A stretch of 64,000 nucleotides of DNA from Hypholoma sublateritium FD-334 SS-4 (Eukaryota; Basidiomycota; Agaricomycetes; Agaricales; Strophariaceae): contig KN817526.1 in the NCBI GenBank assembly GCA_000827495.1, forward strand, positions 186,001 to 250,000. Reading direction: 5' to 3'. Positions within the stretch are counted from its first letter, which is position 1. Every line of letters begins with the position of its first letter. The position numbers and the translations under genes are program-made. The notes under the pieces were generated by a model. The model was not told where the DNA came from. It was given only the letters and a program-made list of their open reading frames with translations, and did not search any database. Below, in pieces: positions 1 to 11,731 of the stretch.

Positions 1-1887
1 ATATCGGCGAAGAGAAGAAACAATAATGTGGAGGAGACTCTTAGTGATTTTCCTCTACTTTTCGGAGCGGAAGACTAACGCGGCGAATTGTACTGACCAT
101 GCTTTGGGTAGACTTGGATACCATTTCAAAACTAGACCGTGAAACAAATAGTTTCGCCATATCCCCACAAAAGTTGCGATGATTGAGACTGTAGAAGGGA
201 GACCAGACAACAGGTGATATATTACAGACATAGGTATGTAATACATTTGAGCGATGAAAGTGTGATAAAAGACCAACCTGGAAGAGAGACAAGTTAGTTA
301 AGACCAAAAAAACGATATCATGATCCCTCAGACGAAGATAAGTTGTCCTTCATTAAGGTTCGGACATATGCTTGTTCTTTTTGAAAATCATCGCGGGAAT
401 GATGGTAGGGGGGAAGCCGACGGGACGAGAAACTTACCTGATGTTTTCCGCACTTCGATGTGTATATTCATAGCGTATATAGTAGCATCCCTCGTGGAAG
501 GATCATCTGGGGAACGAATTGTCGTCAGAAATGTGTTTAGCTTGGAAAAGCAAAAGCGTAGAAAAGGCTCAGTTGGTGATGCATGTTACGAGGTGGATCA
601 TCGAGTAATCGTCACCGTCTCGAGAATGGAAAAGTATCATCAAAGCCAGCAGAACGGAATGTAAACTCACCACCGTGGAGACATGAGCACAGAGCAGAGG
701 AGAGAAATGGGGTCGTTCGAGTGCAGGTGATCGCGACAGGTCATTGAAAATCATTCAAACTCCGCTTCCCGTTGTATTTGTTTGTACGTCGGAGTATGAA
801 ACCAACTGTACAGTTCCCCTCTTAAAGCGCGACCGCATGCTTTTGTTTTCGTACCTTGTCGTCGCATGGCTCGTGCGTAATGTTCTTGTATCCGTATGGT
901 GAGTCAACGTTCTCAACCTTCCCTCTCTCTCTGTGAGAGCATCTCTTGTGATGATCAACTCAGTTCTGCTTCCGAATGAGAGCAATCAACCTCTAGTGGA
1001 CAACCTTTTTTACCAAAAAAAACTTTTCTGACTTTTCTCGTGCTCGTCTACTTCTTAACGACCTGTACTGACATATCTCCTGCTTTTCAGATTTGTATTT
1101 GGCTGTAAAGGTGGCTGGATTTGTTTCGTCAATGGTGAGCATCAAGTTCCCCACGTCGTCACTATTCCAAAAGGACGAAAAAAAGTTCATCCATTCGTTG
1201 AAGTACTTTTCGTTGCCGCGTTTCCTTCGCCGCCCCGACTTCGGTCGGGGTTCTGCATGCTTATGTCGTTTTGGCATAGGCATGAAGGCTAGGCATGCGT
1301 CCAATGGAGACGAACATGAAAATTACGGCTTCTCTGATTTCAGTTTCATCTCATCCCTTGCATTTCGTTTTACTCACTCACCTCTCCCTCTGCTTAGATC
1401 ATGTAGTCTTTAACTTTTCGTTTGCAATATATTATCTTTCGTTTAATGTGCAATCGTTAGGCCGTACCAGGCTTCTAAGACCCGCTAAGGACGGTTCGGT
1501 ATGGTCAAGCAACTTTGCACACCCCATGCGCCTGCAAGCAAATTGACCTTTATCCTAAATAGGTAAAAATGTTACAGACGCCGAATCGAATTCGAAATTC
1601 TGTCGCTTAATTGCTTGCGGACGTGATTGTTCAGTCAGCGTTAACGCTTGGTCTGCGCGTTGTCTATGCGCTTTGCTGTTGCTTTTCCGCTCTCCATCAA
1701 AGCAACAAGCTCATTTCGGCCCAAGGACAATGCCCCCCGCATTGCATGGATACTTGGTGGCTTATTGTGTACAAATAGCCCATTGCTTAAATGCACGGGC
1801 CCCCAGCCCGTCCCAAGGTAAACCTTTCTCTGCCTGACATTTGCCTTACGACACACCCCTAGCTATTTTCGTCCCCGACAAAGAGCT
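1..1887. other. Left-edge region without a recognisable gene
   Basis: Short open frames occur on both strands, the longest about 114 codons. None has recognisable domain sequence, a convincing start context or a joinable exon chain. One perfect hairpin lies at 1233-1250 and is listed separately. The right end should contain the promoter of the gene starting at 1888. The edge of an unrecognised gene reaching in from the left cannot be excluded. Confidence 0.5.
1233..1250. repeat. Perfect 7-bp hairpin with TTCG tetraloop
   Basis: The sequence CCCCGAC-TTCG-GTCGGGG forms a 7-bp GC-rich stem closing on a C(TTCG)G loop, which as RNA is an unusually stable tetraloop. It sits in the non-coding left-edge region about 640 bp before the gene at 1888. 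No poly-T tract or neighbouring coding end gives it a clear job. Confidence 0.6.
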
Positions 1888-4800
1888 ATGTTCGCAGAAG
1901 CGAAATATATCCAATACTCGCCCACCCTATATGGCGGGCTTTGGAAAGGAGCAGCCCAATTCGCCTTCGCAGTGGCACTAAGCCTTTCCCAACCGCTCCT
2001 CAACGTCTTCCTAGCCACCGACACTCAATCTTCCCTTCAAGGCACCTTCGTCAAATACACCCCCACCGCAGTTCAACAGCAGTCACCCCGAACAACCTGG
2101 GACTACGTGCACATCGTCTATTCGAAGCCCTTCGCGTCTATCAACGCGAATGGACCTCTCTCGTTCGGTGCCACTCAACCATCATCTACCCCCACTATCA
2201 CCTTTGCTCTCGCTCTCTGCATGATCCTCGCCCTCGTCGGTGCCAGCCTCGTCCTCGACAATAGCCCCCGCGCGTCGAGCAGTCCTCATAGCAGTGCCTC
2301 AGGATCCTCTTACAAACCGAGGTTTGCCAGTGCCTCTCCCCTCGCACGACAAGTCCTAATGCGTTCTTACAGACGCGCACGCAGAGCCGCCAGCTTCAGC
2401 AGCTCGAGTGGCGCGAGTGGCTCCGGTAGCTCGAACAACAACACCGGAAACACAGGCCGTCGGCGCCGCGCGTCGCGGAACCCCAATCCCGCCCCTGCTC
2501 CCTCAGATGGGTCCAGTGGCTCCGGCCAAACCCCTCTTCCCAACGCGCGCCACTTTGTATCCGGCGCGGGCGCCCCGCCACCCCCACCGCCCCCCGGAGC
2601 CTCCTCGGCACTTGCTTCGCCCTTCGACATCGCTCAGAACTTCTCCAGCTGGCTGCTTGTGTTGGTGATACTCTTCTACCCGATGGCCATCTTTGCAATG
2701 ATTCGCCGGAAGTATCCCGAATTGTTGTGCTCTCGGTCGCACCAGCAGTACATATCGCGCGGCGAGGCGATAGACGCGGATGCAAAAAAAGCACCCAGTG
2801 AGAGGAGTCCACTCGCACACAAGACGATCAAAGCGATGACTACACGAGTTGCTCGCGTGGTCACCGAATGCACAAATACGATCCCACTTCCCCGCCCATC
2901 TGCCCGCCCGCGGTCCGCGCTTGCAACTCCGGCAGCGGTGCCACCACCCCTGCAGTCGCTCCAGGTTCTGTGCGCGGCCCTTGATGCCATAGCACCGACG
3001 GCCCACGCCGTTGCCGGGGCGCACTGGCCTGCTGATTTATTCGCAGGTGGAATCCTCTCTACCCTCGTCAAGATCTATGCACTGGGCCTCGGTATGGTTA
3101 CTGCGATCGCAGTGCCGATGTTGGTCATTCTCCGCAGCGACGAAATTCCATGGACCCATTTGCCTAGTGCGATCGGGCAGCTTTGGGAGATACCGGAAGA
3201 CTGCGCGGACGAGGGAGCGCCTCCTAACAATGTATGTTCATTTCAACTTGCTGTTGATAGTTTGTGCTGAAGATCTGTTAGTGGATCGACCTTGTTTTCT
3301 CGACTACCTCATTCAATTTCAGGTCTGAGTCAGACGAACGCGAAGTCGGCTCTATGAAAGAGGCTCATACAAGCAGCGAAGAGCGACTTCCATTGGCCAT
3401 TGCAACTGACGACGCCCAGCCTGTAACAAGTCATGTAAGCTTCCGGTCCAGCCCCTGTGCGAACTTCGTCAATCCATATCTAATCTTTGTATAGCATACC
3501 TTGCCTGCCACAGAAATCATCGCACCACGGATAAATTTGCTTCGGAAGGCACCTCGCGTAAGTTCTTCTAGTTGATTTACGTTGCGCTGTACTGATTCAG
3601 TGTTGTCAGCGCAAAACTGTTCGTGATATAATTTGGGATGATACCAATGCAGATATCCCACCAGCGAACCAACCAGAGGCAACCGTTCAAAGCCAGACGG
3701 CGTCTGAAGGTGTAAACACAGAGGTTAACGGACCGCCCGAGAAAATGACTGCGGACGCCGCACTTGCTGACACGGACAACGAAGACGAAGTGTTCGTTTA
3801 TCCTTCCAAGGTATGCATTGACTTCTTCCCTTTCGTAATCGGGGCTAACAATTTCCTTAAAGCCTCAGTTCACAACCTCTTTGACACGAAGGGCTTCCGT
3901 ATGCACGGAAATCATGCAGGAGGAGGAAGTACGTTATCTCTTTTAAGCTCCATTGCACCATTTCTAACATCTCAACTACACTAGCCTAATTTCCGAAATG
4001 CAAGAGCACGGTTACAGAAAGCGGTCGTATTAGGAAAGAGGGCTGCAAGTACGCCTCCCGCGCAGGCTTTGATTGTTCAAGAACCTCCGACTATTCAAGA
4101 ACCTTCGATCGTTCAAGACATGAGGGTGGTAAGTCTACATCATATCAACCAGTCGCATATTTTCTGAAGGTGGATGTCATTAACAGGAACCTGAAATGGA
4201 AAATATCGGCGTGGCACAAAGTATGTGGGCCTCGGCCCTGGAACCTCGCCAGACGACCGAACCACAGCAGACGCCGGAACCACAGCAGGCGCGGGCTCCC
4301 CAGCAGCCACGGGAGCCCCAACAGAAGACAAACAATCCCGTCACCGGCCCCGTTCCGAGAAGGTCAACTGTACGTCTCCTCGTTCAACATTGTTATCATC
4401 CTTCTTACTGACAGTAACCTGCTACCAGCGTACCCCGCGATCCAAGCACACGAGACGATCGGCACCGGTTCCCCAGGCCGAAGCTGGCTCTAGCCGATTA
4501 CACGATACGTCCACGGAGAACAATTTAATGGTATGTTGTTCCTCGTCATATATTTCTATCTCCCTTTTGAATAATCACCGACTTTACCAGGTTTCCTCGA
4601 GTGGTTTATCCGCGAGCATGTGGGCGTCAGCCCCTCCTTCCGAACCGGCGGCCCCAACCCCACCCCCACGCGTAGGACGCACACCTCGTGGTGCATTGTC
4701 GTCAACAATGCGGGCGTCAGCTCCCGAATTCAAGCCCAGGGTCACGAATTCGCCTCCACCACCGGAAGTCGCGCCACCTGGAGCATCCGCGAGCATGTGG

Positions 4801-4920
4801 GCGCCGGCTCCTGAACCCGAGCCAGCCATTCCGAGCTCGTCGTCACCTATCGAAGACACGCCTTCAAGTTGTAGGCCCCTTCGCCGGGTCGTCTCCCACG
4901 GAGACCTATCTCAATCCTGA
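1888..4920 (+). CDS. Unknown membrane protein with Pro/Ser-rich repeat tail
   Basis: I do not recognise the family. The first exon (1888-3231) encodes about 448 residues. It has a hydrophobic stretch near residues 15-35, a TM-like segment near 105-125, a Ser/Gly/Pro-rich linker with a run of prolines, a TM segment around residues 250-270 (FSSWLLVLVILFYPMAIFAM) and another near 395-420. About seven short exons follow, joined by GT-AG introns of roughly 50-65 nt. They encode a charged, then Pro/Gln-rich tail ending SHGDLSQS at 4920. The tail carries four degenerate copies of a unit like S-M-W-A-S-A-P-E-x-x-P, at about 4219, 4615, 4708 and 4793. The acceptor of exon 2 near 3330 is the least certain junction. 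The likely picture is a membrane-anchored protein with a long disordered soluble tail. Confidence 0.6.
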
Positions 4921-5863
4921 GACTCGGAGTGATCAGCACGGAATAGAAGAAGGCGGCTTTCCACCCCCAGCTGAAGCCAGCTCATTACCTGAGCTTTTCG
5001 AAATAGATGCCACTCGTGAACGCTTGTGCGTTCCCCGAATAAATTCCCCACCAGCCAATCCCGAACGCGATAATGGCAAATCCAAACACTGAGGACACCA
5101 CTGGATTTTTTTTCTGTATTTCTCTTGTAGATGTACTCTCCCTGGACAATCTCTAACCAACAATTCCAGCCCCTAAACCCCAATCCCCAATCTATCTTTA
5201 TTCGAAGTTGTATTAATATCAAGCTTTAGGCTGGTATTTATTTGTATTCTTAATATCCTGTATAGTATGCTACCATCATGTATTAAATACCAGTCGCGGA
5301 CTTTCAGACTAAGAATTCACTGTATAGTTTGTGTACAATCCACTACTAGTACATCTTGAATTGACTTATTTTGTCAACTTGGGATCCTTGGGACTTGTGC
5401 CAGTGTCCAACCAGTGTCGCCCGATGCATCTATAATGGGCGCTGCATCTCGTCTCGGTAGAACCAAAAATAAGGAACTTACATTTGACGCAACAAACTCA
5501 AGTACTCGGGCCATACATAACTTCTTCGATGACTCGACTCCCAAAAAAATCTGTCGCAGGTTAGGCTGCAGGCTCCGGCCAAGCTCCGGCCAATCCGGCT
5601 CGTTCGGGTGTAGTGGCTGTGCATTGTTTGTGCCACCCGGCCATTGTGTTGGTGGGTAAATAAATGTCCCAATTTGGACACAATGGTTCAACGTCGGCCT
5701 GTGCGTTGCCAGTGGCGAGAACAAAAGAAAAAATGCACAATGGAGAGCACTGCGCACTGGGCCAGCAGACGGGGCTTATCCATGCACTGTCGACGCTCAC
5801 AAGCTCCTTTCTGCTCTCTGACTATCACCACCACCATCTTCAACTTTCGTTGAATCTCTCGCA
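4921..5863. other. Spacer between two same-strand genes
   Basis: This is the 3' flank of the repeat-tail gene and the promoter of the Cys-rich receptor-like gene. The first 450 bp are AT-rich, and a pyrimidine-rich stretch with CACCACCACC precedes the next start. No further gene is recognised. Confidence 0.5.
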
Positions 5864-8800
5864 ATGTTCGCGAGCCTCACCGCCCTCCTCTTTCTACCTA
5901 TATCAACGCGTAAGTATGTCGTGATAGCGGTAGCCATGTTACTGACTTCTTTGATAGTTGCACAATCATCTTCGCCAACAATTCTATGTATCGCGGGGCA
6001 ATGTTTATCAGGGTATTCAAATACAACTAGTGCGTCTTTTCATGGTATTCCATTTGGCTCCAATCTAATCTCTGAGTGAATAGTTGGTACTACCCTGACA
6101 AATCCGGGCTCGGAAAATATCCTCCTTCTTCCTGCAACGTACAACACCAACACAAATCCACAGCTACTACATGATGCTCTTACATCTTCGTCCGCTACTC
6201 TCTCTCCATCAGCCGGTTTTAACGCATCGAAACCCATTTCTCTCCCTCTTACTGTCGCACTGCAACCCGGTGTTTCATTCTACGCAAATCGACTATATTC
6301 TGGAAGTGCTGCCTTTACACCCCTTGCATCCAAACAGAATACCTCGACGGCCGTCACTGCCAGTTCATTCGCTGTATCGTCAAATGCCTGGGTCGCGCTG
6401 GAGGCTGGGGCAAGCAATCGCGTCGTCATTTGGAATTCGGTCCCCGACGTAGCTCAGCTCCCCATCCAGGGCTCCCTCTCCCTCCTAGATATTCAATCGT
6501 CGGCATGCACACCTTCCTGTTCCACAGCGGGGGTATGTTCTGCATCTGGAACATGTCAGTGCCAGACTGGATTCAACGGAACGTCATGCGAAACTTGCGC
6601 CTCTGGTTTCTTCGGCCCTACTTGCCAGCCATGCCCGGCTAATTGTACTACTTGCGACGAAGGCATCACCGGTACAGGCCGATGCCTGGTGCCTACCGTG
6701 ACTAACGCACCATCCACCTGTAATTGTAAGAGTGGCGTGTGCGGTGTCAATGGCTCCTGTACATGCACACCGGGATTTACAACTGGCAGTGACGGAACGC
6801 AGTGCTCCACGTGCCTTCCTGGGTTTTTCTTGGACTCCACGGGCAATTGTCAAGGTTTGTTGTTTTCGTTCATCTCATTGATAACCATGATCTAACGTAC
6901 AGTAATAGTCTGCCAACTCGGATGCACGCAATGTTCAGACGGAACAGGTCAATGCACCTCGTGTGCGTCAGGCTTCACGCAAGACTCGATCGACAAAACA
7001 AAATGCGACCCCGCTCCATCCGTCACCACGTCGAATCAGGTCTGTCCGGACGGGAGCTTCGCCAATGGCGCCTCTTGTTCTGTGTGCTCTTCGGCATGCC
7101 AAACGTGTAACGGCGGAACTTCGAATGACTGCATCATCTGCGCGACCGGAACATTCTCCAACAACGGTAGTTGTGTATCGGTCAATAACGTAGGAGTGTG
7201 TTCAGGTACCAACCTCGTTGCTGACAATACGAAGCATGAGTGCGACAGTACGTTTTCCGCCTTCACTCATCTTATAAGATGTTGACTTTATTCACCTAGC
7301 TTGCGGACCGAACTGTACTAAGTGTCAGATTCCAGGCTTCAATGGCGCGTCTATTGCCTCCCAGAAACAGTGCACGGGATGCTTGCCTGGATTTTTCTTG
7401 AGTAACGGCACGTGCGTCAGCAGTTGCCCTTCTGGTACCACCGTTTCCTCCCAGGATAATTTGACTTGCATTGGTATGTGATCTCCCGTAATCCACTCTC
7501 GTGCTTTACTAACTCCGTTTCTAGCCTGTGACGCTTCTTGCACTAGCTGTTCCGGCTCCTCCACCTTTTGCCTCACCTGCGCCAACAACCAACTCGCTTC
7601 CAAGGGCCAGTGTGTATCAACGTGCCCCTCCGCCACCTTCTCCTCTGCGGGTGCATGCCTTTCTTGTCACCCTGATTGCTCCAGTTGCAACGGCGGCTCG
7701 TTTAACCAATGTACAAGCTGCCCCGCCGATCGCCCCGTGCTCATCAACGGTCGCTGCCTTCCTACGTGCGCATCCACCCAGTTCTTCGATGCCACCACCG
7801 GGCAGTGCCAATCATGCGATTCAAGCTGCGAGAGCTGCTCAGCAGCAGGGCCATCAAGCTGCCTTTCTTGTGCGAGCGCGACGCAGAAACTGCAAGCCGG
7901 GACGTGCGTCGCCGCAAACTGTCTCTCAACCTCGAACGTCGTCGCCGGACTCGGTGCCTGTCTCTCGGACCTCGTCGTCACTACCGCCGCCGCGGGCCAG
8001 GCGCCTATCCCAACTGTGTCCGGCATCAACTCGACGACCGTGGTCAATCGCGGGCGCGGGCTGCAGTGGTGGGAGATTCTCCTCATGGCTCTCGGTTGCG
8101 CCTTCATCTTCCTTGCGGTCATCTGGTGCTTCCGCCGCCGCCAGCAGAAGAAGAGGCAGGCGAAGTACAACGCGAATATGAAGGCGGGCATCTACACTCC
8201 GACGTACGGACGCGGCTGGCGCTGGAAGCTCGTTCACTGGGTGCGCAGCTTGTTCACGCGCAAGGGCAAACTTGCACCGACGACAACGACGACGACTGAA
8301 TATTCCCCCGCACCGGCGTCCTTCCTCGCGATGCACGACGATCCCGACCCGACGTACCGCAGCGCCGCCCGCGCACCGGCTGACAACTTCGGCGGCTGGC
8401 GCTGGAAGCTCATACGCTGGGGGGAGAAGTTCTTCGGCCACCCCCCAAGCCAGCGCGTCCCCGCCGCGCCGCGCACTATCGTCCATCTTGGCCCGCTCAA
8501 CGATAGCGACATGGACGTCGCGCGCAAGCTGCGCGCGGCCGAGGAGGCGCACGCGTCCGTGCCTGCGCGCCCCGCGCGCGACGTCGACATGGTGCGCCTC
8601 ATCGAGTCGTACAACCGCCCCCTGACGCCGGGCGCGCCGGGACGGTACGCGCAGGTGCCGCTGCATGATGTAGATGCGGAGGAGCGCTCGCTGAGCGACG
8701 GAGGCAGTCGTATGTCAGCGCAATCGCTATACTCGCAGATGACGCGCGCACCACGGCGCGTGCCTGACCCGCGGCAACCCGTGAAGAAGGACCTCGGGTC

Positions 8801-8873
8801 GCGGTTTGACGCGAGTGCCTTCAGTGCACCTGATTACAAAGGCACACGACGGGGCGCTGGCGACCCGTTCTGA
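5864..8873 (+). CDS. Cys-rich receptor-like type I membrane protein
   Basis: About six exons can be joined, with introns near 5910-5958, 6031-6081, 6855-6909, 7250-7299 and 7473-7524. The product starts with a signal peptide (MFASLTALLFLPIS..). A Thr/Ser-rich N-terminal domain with many N-glycosylation sequons follows. Next comes a long run of Cys-rich modules of EGF-like or furin/growth-factor-receptor type (CxxC, CxxCxxG and CPSGT patterns). One TM helix lies at about 8070-8130 (WWEILLMALGCAFIFLAVIW), followed by a basic stop-transfer stretch RRRQQKKR. The cytoplasmic tail of about 245 residues repeats GWRWKL(V/I)xW at 8214 and 8394. Similar Cys-rich membrane proteins are common in agaricomycetes, but their role is not established. 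A surface sensor or adhesion role is inference. No kinase domain is present. Confidence 0.75.
8214..8420 (+). repeat. Duplicated GWRWKL motif in receptor-like tail
   Basis: Two copies of a Trp-rich motif (GWRWKLVHWVRSLF and GWRWKLIRWGEKFF) begin at 8214 and 8394, exactly 180 nt (60 codons) apart. They share 18 identical nucleotides at their start. They lie in the predicted cytoplasmic tail. Each copy looks like an amphipathic basic/aromatic helix that could bind membrane or a partner; that role is inferred. Confidence 0.7.
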
Positions 8874-9781
8874 CCTGACTTTCGCTGTTTGATTCCCTCT
8901 TGCATCCATTTGTTCGGCGCTTACTTCTTAATCCTATCCACGATCTTCACCCCCTCGCATTCATACTTCTGTTCTCCCTCTACACCGTTTTTTGATGTTT
9001 CCTTCTACTAATACTTAGCCATGGACACCATTTGTATTTTAATATCAGATACCTAGGACAATATTCTCTCGCATATGTACTTACACCCTACTCATTTGTA
9101 TCGCACCCCACATAGCATTGACACACATTGTGTATATCTATCACAGTATAATATAGCGTAGCTTACAATGTACATTGACTATTTTCCGTTACCGGTTTAC
9201 ATCGCAACTAATAAATATTGTTAACAATACGTGATAGGTTCGGGACTCGGGAAAGGCTCTCAGCGGTGTTGCTTGTCGGCGGTGGGATGGCTTTAGGCTG
9301 TCCTGCTATTTTTTCCAGGCCAGTAGAGATAGTCACCTCTGTCTCTGTCCTATAGGTGTCCGTAAATTGGCTTCAACGTCACTGCTGCTTGCCAAACCGC
9401 CAGTAGCCAAAAAAACCGCAAATATTCCTCCTCGAGGCCTCGTTATTGCTAGAAATAATTTACTAGGAACATGAAATCGGTGTAAACCAGAAGCAGAAAA
9501 AACTATGTGTTTTTTGGAAAATGGGTTGAACGAGCAAGGTTTTAGTTGAAATATTGCACTCCATGGAACGGTTTTGCAAAAGTGAGAAAGTAGCAGCCTT
9601 GTAGCAGCCTCAGGCTCCGAAGGGTGGAGCAAGAATAGAGCCGGGCAAAAGCCGGAACAAAGAAAAAACGCTTGGCATCGGAACGTGAACGGACTTATTA
9701 AGGGCCGGTTGAAATATCTAAGCGTTTCGCCAACTTGAAGCTTACCAAATATTTATTCTGTCATTCATCCACTACAACCTC
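8874..9781. other. Spacer, no gene seen
   Basis: This is the 3' flank of the receptor-like gene and the promoter of the coiled-coil gene. The 8900-9240 part is AT-rich with TATA-like strings. No recognisable coding sequence, RNA gene or repeat was found. Confidence 0.5.
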
Positions 9782-11377
9782 ATGTCTTCAGAATCAAATT
9801 GGCACGCGATACGGCCATGGGCACCGTCGCTTTCTCTGGCTGTCCGGGAAATCACATCTGTTTCCGCGACCTTCATTCTTTCATGTGGCGAAACGGATCC
9901 TTCTTTGGCGACCATCGGCCTGGCGGCGGCGGAAGGGGAGGCAGAGGGCCACGAGGAGCTTGCGCCACCTAAAAACTCTGTCGTCGCGGACGCCCTTGCG
10001 CGCGGACTCTCGGTCAATGTCAATGGGTCTGCGTGGCCGCGAGCATTCATCCGGATCGACGATCAGCTCGACGAGGCGGTCATCATCATCTACGCACTCA
10101 TGCCAGGCCGCCAGTACGATATTGAGCTCGGTCTTGCGCCAGCTGGACAGCCGTCAACGACCATTCGAAAGCAGGTCACAACCGAGGGCATGTTACTTTC
10201 ATGTAGAAAGAGCAAGAGCTCCACTCATATTTGTGCAGATGACTCGGAGCACGACACATCCGAAATACACACTGACCAGGATTCTCCGAGCTTGACCTCA
10301 TCCGATACGCCATCTACGTCACCCAGTGATACTGTTCCTGGAACGCCGCCCCCGCAGATAACGCTCGAGGACCGGCTGGGCCAGGTGCAGCAGACACTGG
10401 CTGCCGTCACATCTGAGCGAGAGACTTTACTCGCCTCGTTGAAGTCCGCGCGGAGGGACGCCCAGAAAGCGGACTCGGCTCTGCGGTCCGAGATCGACAC
10501 ACTGAAGCGCACGTCCGAGAAGAACACCGCTACCGAGCTGCGGGGCAAGCAGAAAATCCGCGCCCTGCAGGAGGCTGTGAAGCGGGCGCAGAACGCGGCT
10601 ACGGAGACAGACGAGCAGGCCGACGAAGTGAAGCGTTGCGAGCCGGACTTGCATGCACTCCAGCAGGCGAAGGAGTTGGAACACACCAAGATCAAACAGG
10701 AGGCGGAGCGCGTGCGCAAGGAACGTGAGGACCTCGAGGAGAAAGAGCGCAAGCGGCTCGATGCGATGCGCGCCGAGCTCGCGAGCCTGAACAGCAAGCT
10801 CGAGAAACTCAGCGGGAAGCGGGAAAAGTTGGAGACCAACCTCATCCCGGATCTCGAGGACAAGCTGAAAGACGTGGAGGCAGAGATCGAGGCGGAGATC
10901 CCCTTCTACCGGCTGCACCAGCAAGTGATGATGGCGCGTAACTCGCTTCCGCCGCCGATACAGAGGCCGGCGCACGATTGGAGCCCGCCTGCGTATCAGA
11001 GCCAACGGCGTGGATCGCTCAAAGCCAGTACTCTATCGACCCCATCGCCGGTATCCTTTCCCTCGTCAAAATCTTCGCCAACAACATCGTCGCCCACGCA
11101 CACCGCTGCCGTTGCCACAACGTCCATGTTGTCGAGCCGTGCCCCAGCGTTCGAGCCCTCGCGCCCGATAGGTGCGCTGAAAGGGCTGAACGGAAACTCC
11201 CAGTCTTCAATGCCGATCCAAAGACCATCCACGTTGCCCGTAGGTGCAGGCCGCAGCGGTAGTGGTGGCTCGATGAAGAACGGTGCTCTGGGACACAGCC
11301 AGTGGGTCTCCCAAGGACAGGGACAGTACGGGAATGCTAGTAGTACTGGCTACAGTGGGTTTGACCACTCACGATGA
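9782..11377 (+). CDS. Coiled-coil protein, unknown function
   Basis: The open frame encodes 531 residues. Residues 1-140 form a compact, possibly beta-sandwich domain (AFIRIDDQLDEAVIIIYALM, GRQYDIELGL) of a kind I associate with conserved basidiomycete hypotheticals. A Ser/Thr/Pro-rich linker with acidic stretches follows. Residues about 200-380 are a strong coiled coil rich in Glu/Lys/Arg/Gln/Leu. The C-terminal part is Ser/Pro-rich and disordered. A 51-nt segment at 10190-10240 begins GCATGT and ends TGTGCAG. It is a multiple of three, so it could be an in-frame GC-AG intron; without it the protein is 514 residues. A scaffold or cytoskeletal role would be a guess. Confidence 0.75.
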   Translation: MSSESNWHAIRPWAPSLSLAVREITSVSATFILSCGETDPSLATIGLAAAEGEAEGHEELAPPKNSVVADALARGLSVNVNGSAWPRAFIRIDDQLDEAVIIIYALMPGRQYDIELGLAPAGQPSTTIRKQVTTEGMLLSCRKSKSSTHICADDSEHDTSEIHTDQDSPSLTSSDTPSTSPSDTVPGTPPPQITLEDRLGQVQQTLAAVTSERETLLASLKSARRDAQKADSALRSEIDTLKRTSEKNTATELRGKQKIRALQEAVKRAQNAATETDEQADEVKRCEPDLHALQQAKELEHTKIKQEAERVRKEREDLEEKERKRLDAMRAELASLNSKLEKLSGKREKLETNLIPDLEDKLKDVEAEIEAEIPFYRLHQQVMMARNSLPPPIQRPAHDWSPPAYQSQRRGSLKASTLSTPSPVSFPSSKSSPTTSSPTHTAAVATTSMLSSRAPAFEPSRPIGALKGLNGNSQSSMPIQRPSTLPVGAGRSGSGGSMKNGALGHSQWVSQGQGQYGNASSTGYSGFDHSR

Positions 11378-11731
11378 TTGTTCAATCGTGCCTCGCCGTG
11401 GCATATCATTCACGACCGCCATGCCTTATACGAAACATTTTCATCCTCATGTATTATTCCACAGCACATACCTGCCACTCACTCATATTGCATACGTCAT
11501 TTATATCGTTCGTTTAATACTCACCATTGTATCTACTACTAGTCATAGTCTCCCAACTTTTATTTATCAAGTCTTCAATGTGAAGGCGAGAGTTTCATAT
11601 CCACAGACGAGGTTCAAACTCTATTTCGAGGAAAAAAACTAAACACGGTGACAAAACACAACAGAGCACGTACATATCAAAACCTACATACAACAAATCA
11701 AGCACTACAAAGGGTCAAGATAGACCGCTAA
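11378..11731. other. Convergent 3' flanks
   Basis: This spacer separates the end of the coiled-coil gene (+) from the end of the dehydrogenase-like gene (-). It is AT-rich with several candidate poly(A) signals. Nothing else was recognised. A GGTTCAAACTC string at about 11611 resembles a tRNA B box but has no A box. Confidence 0.5.

Noticed and set aside
7926..8666. Long minus-strand open frame opposite the receptor-like tail
   Set aside because: It is a GC-driven shadow of the real exon and has no domain signal.
10225..11005. Two overlapping minus-strand frames over the coiled coil
   Set aside because: Their Leu/Ser/Arg-rich translations mirror the Glu/Lys-rich coiled coil on the other strand.
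11605..11625. B-box-like GGTTCAAACTC
   Set aside because: There is no A box at tRNA spacing upstream, and it lies in a normal 3' flank.
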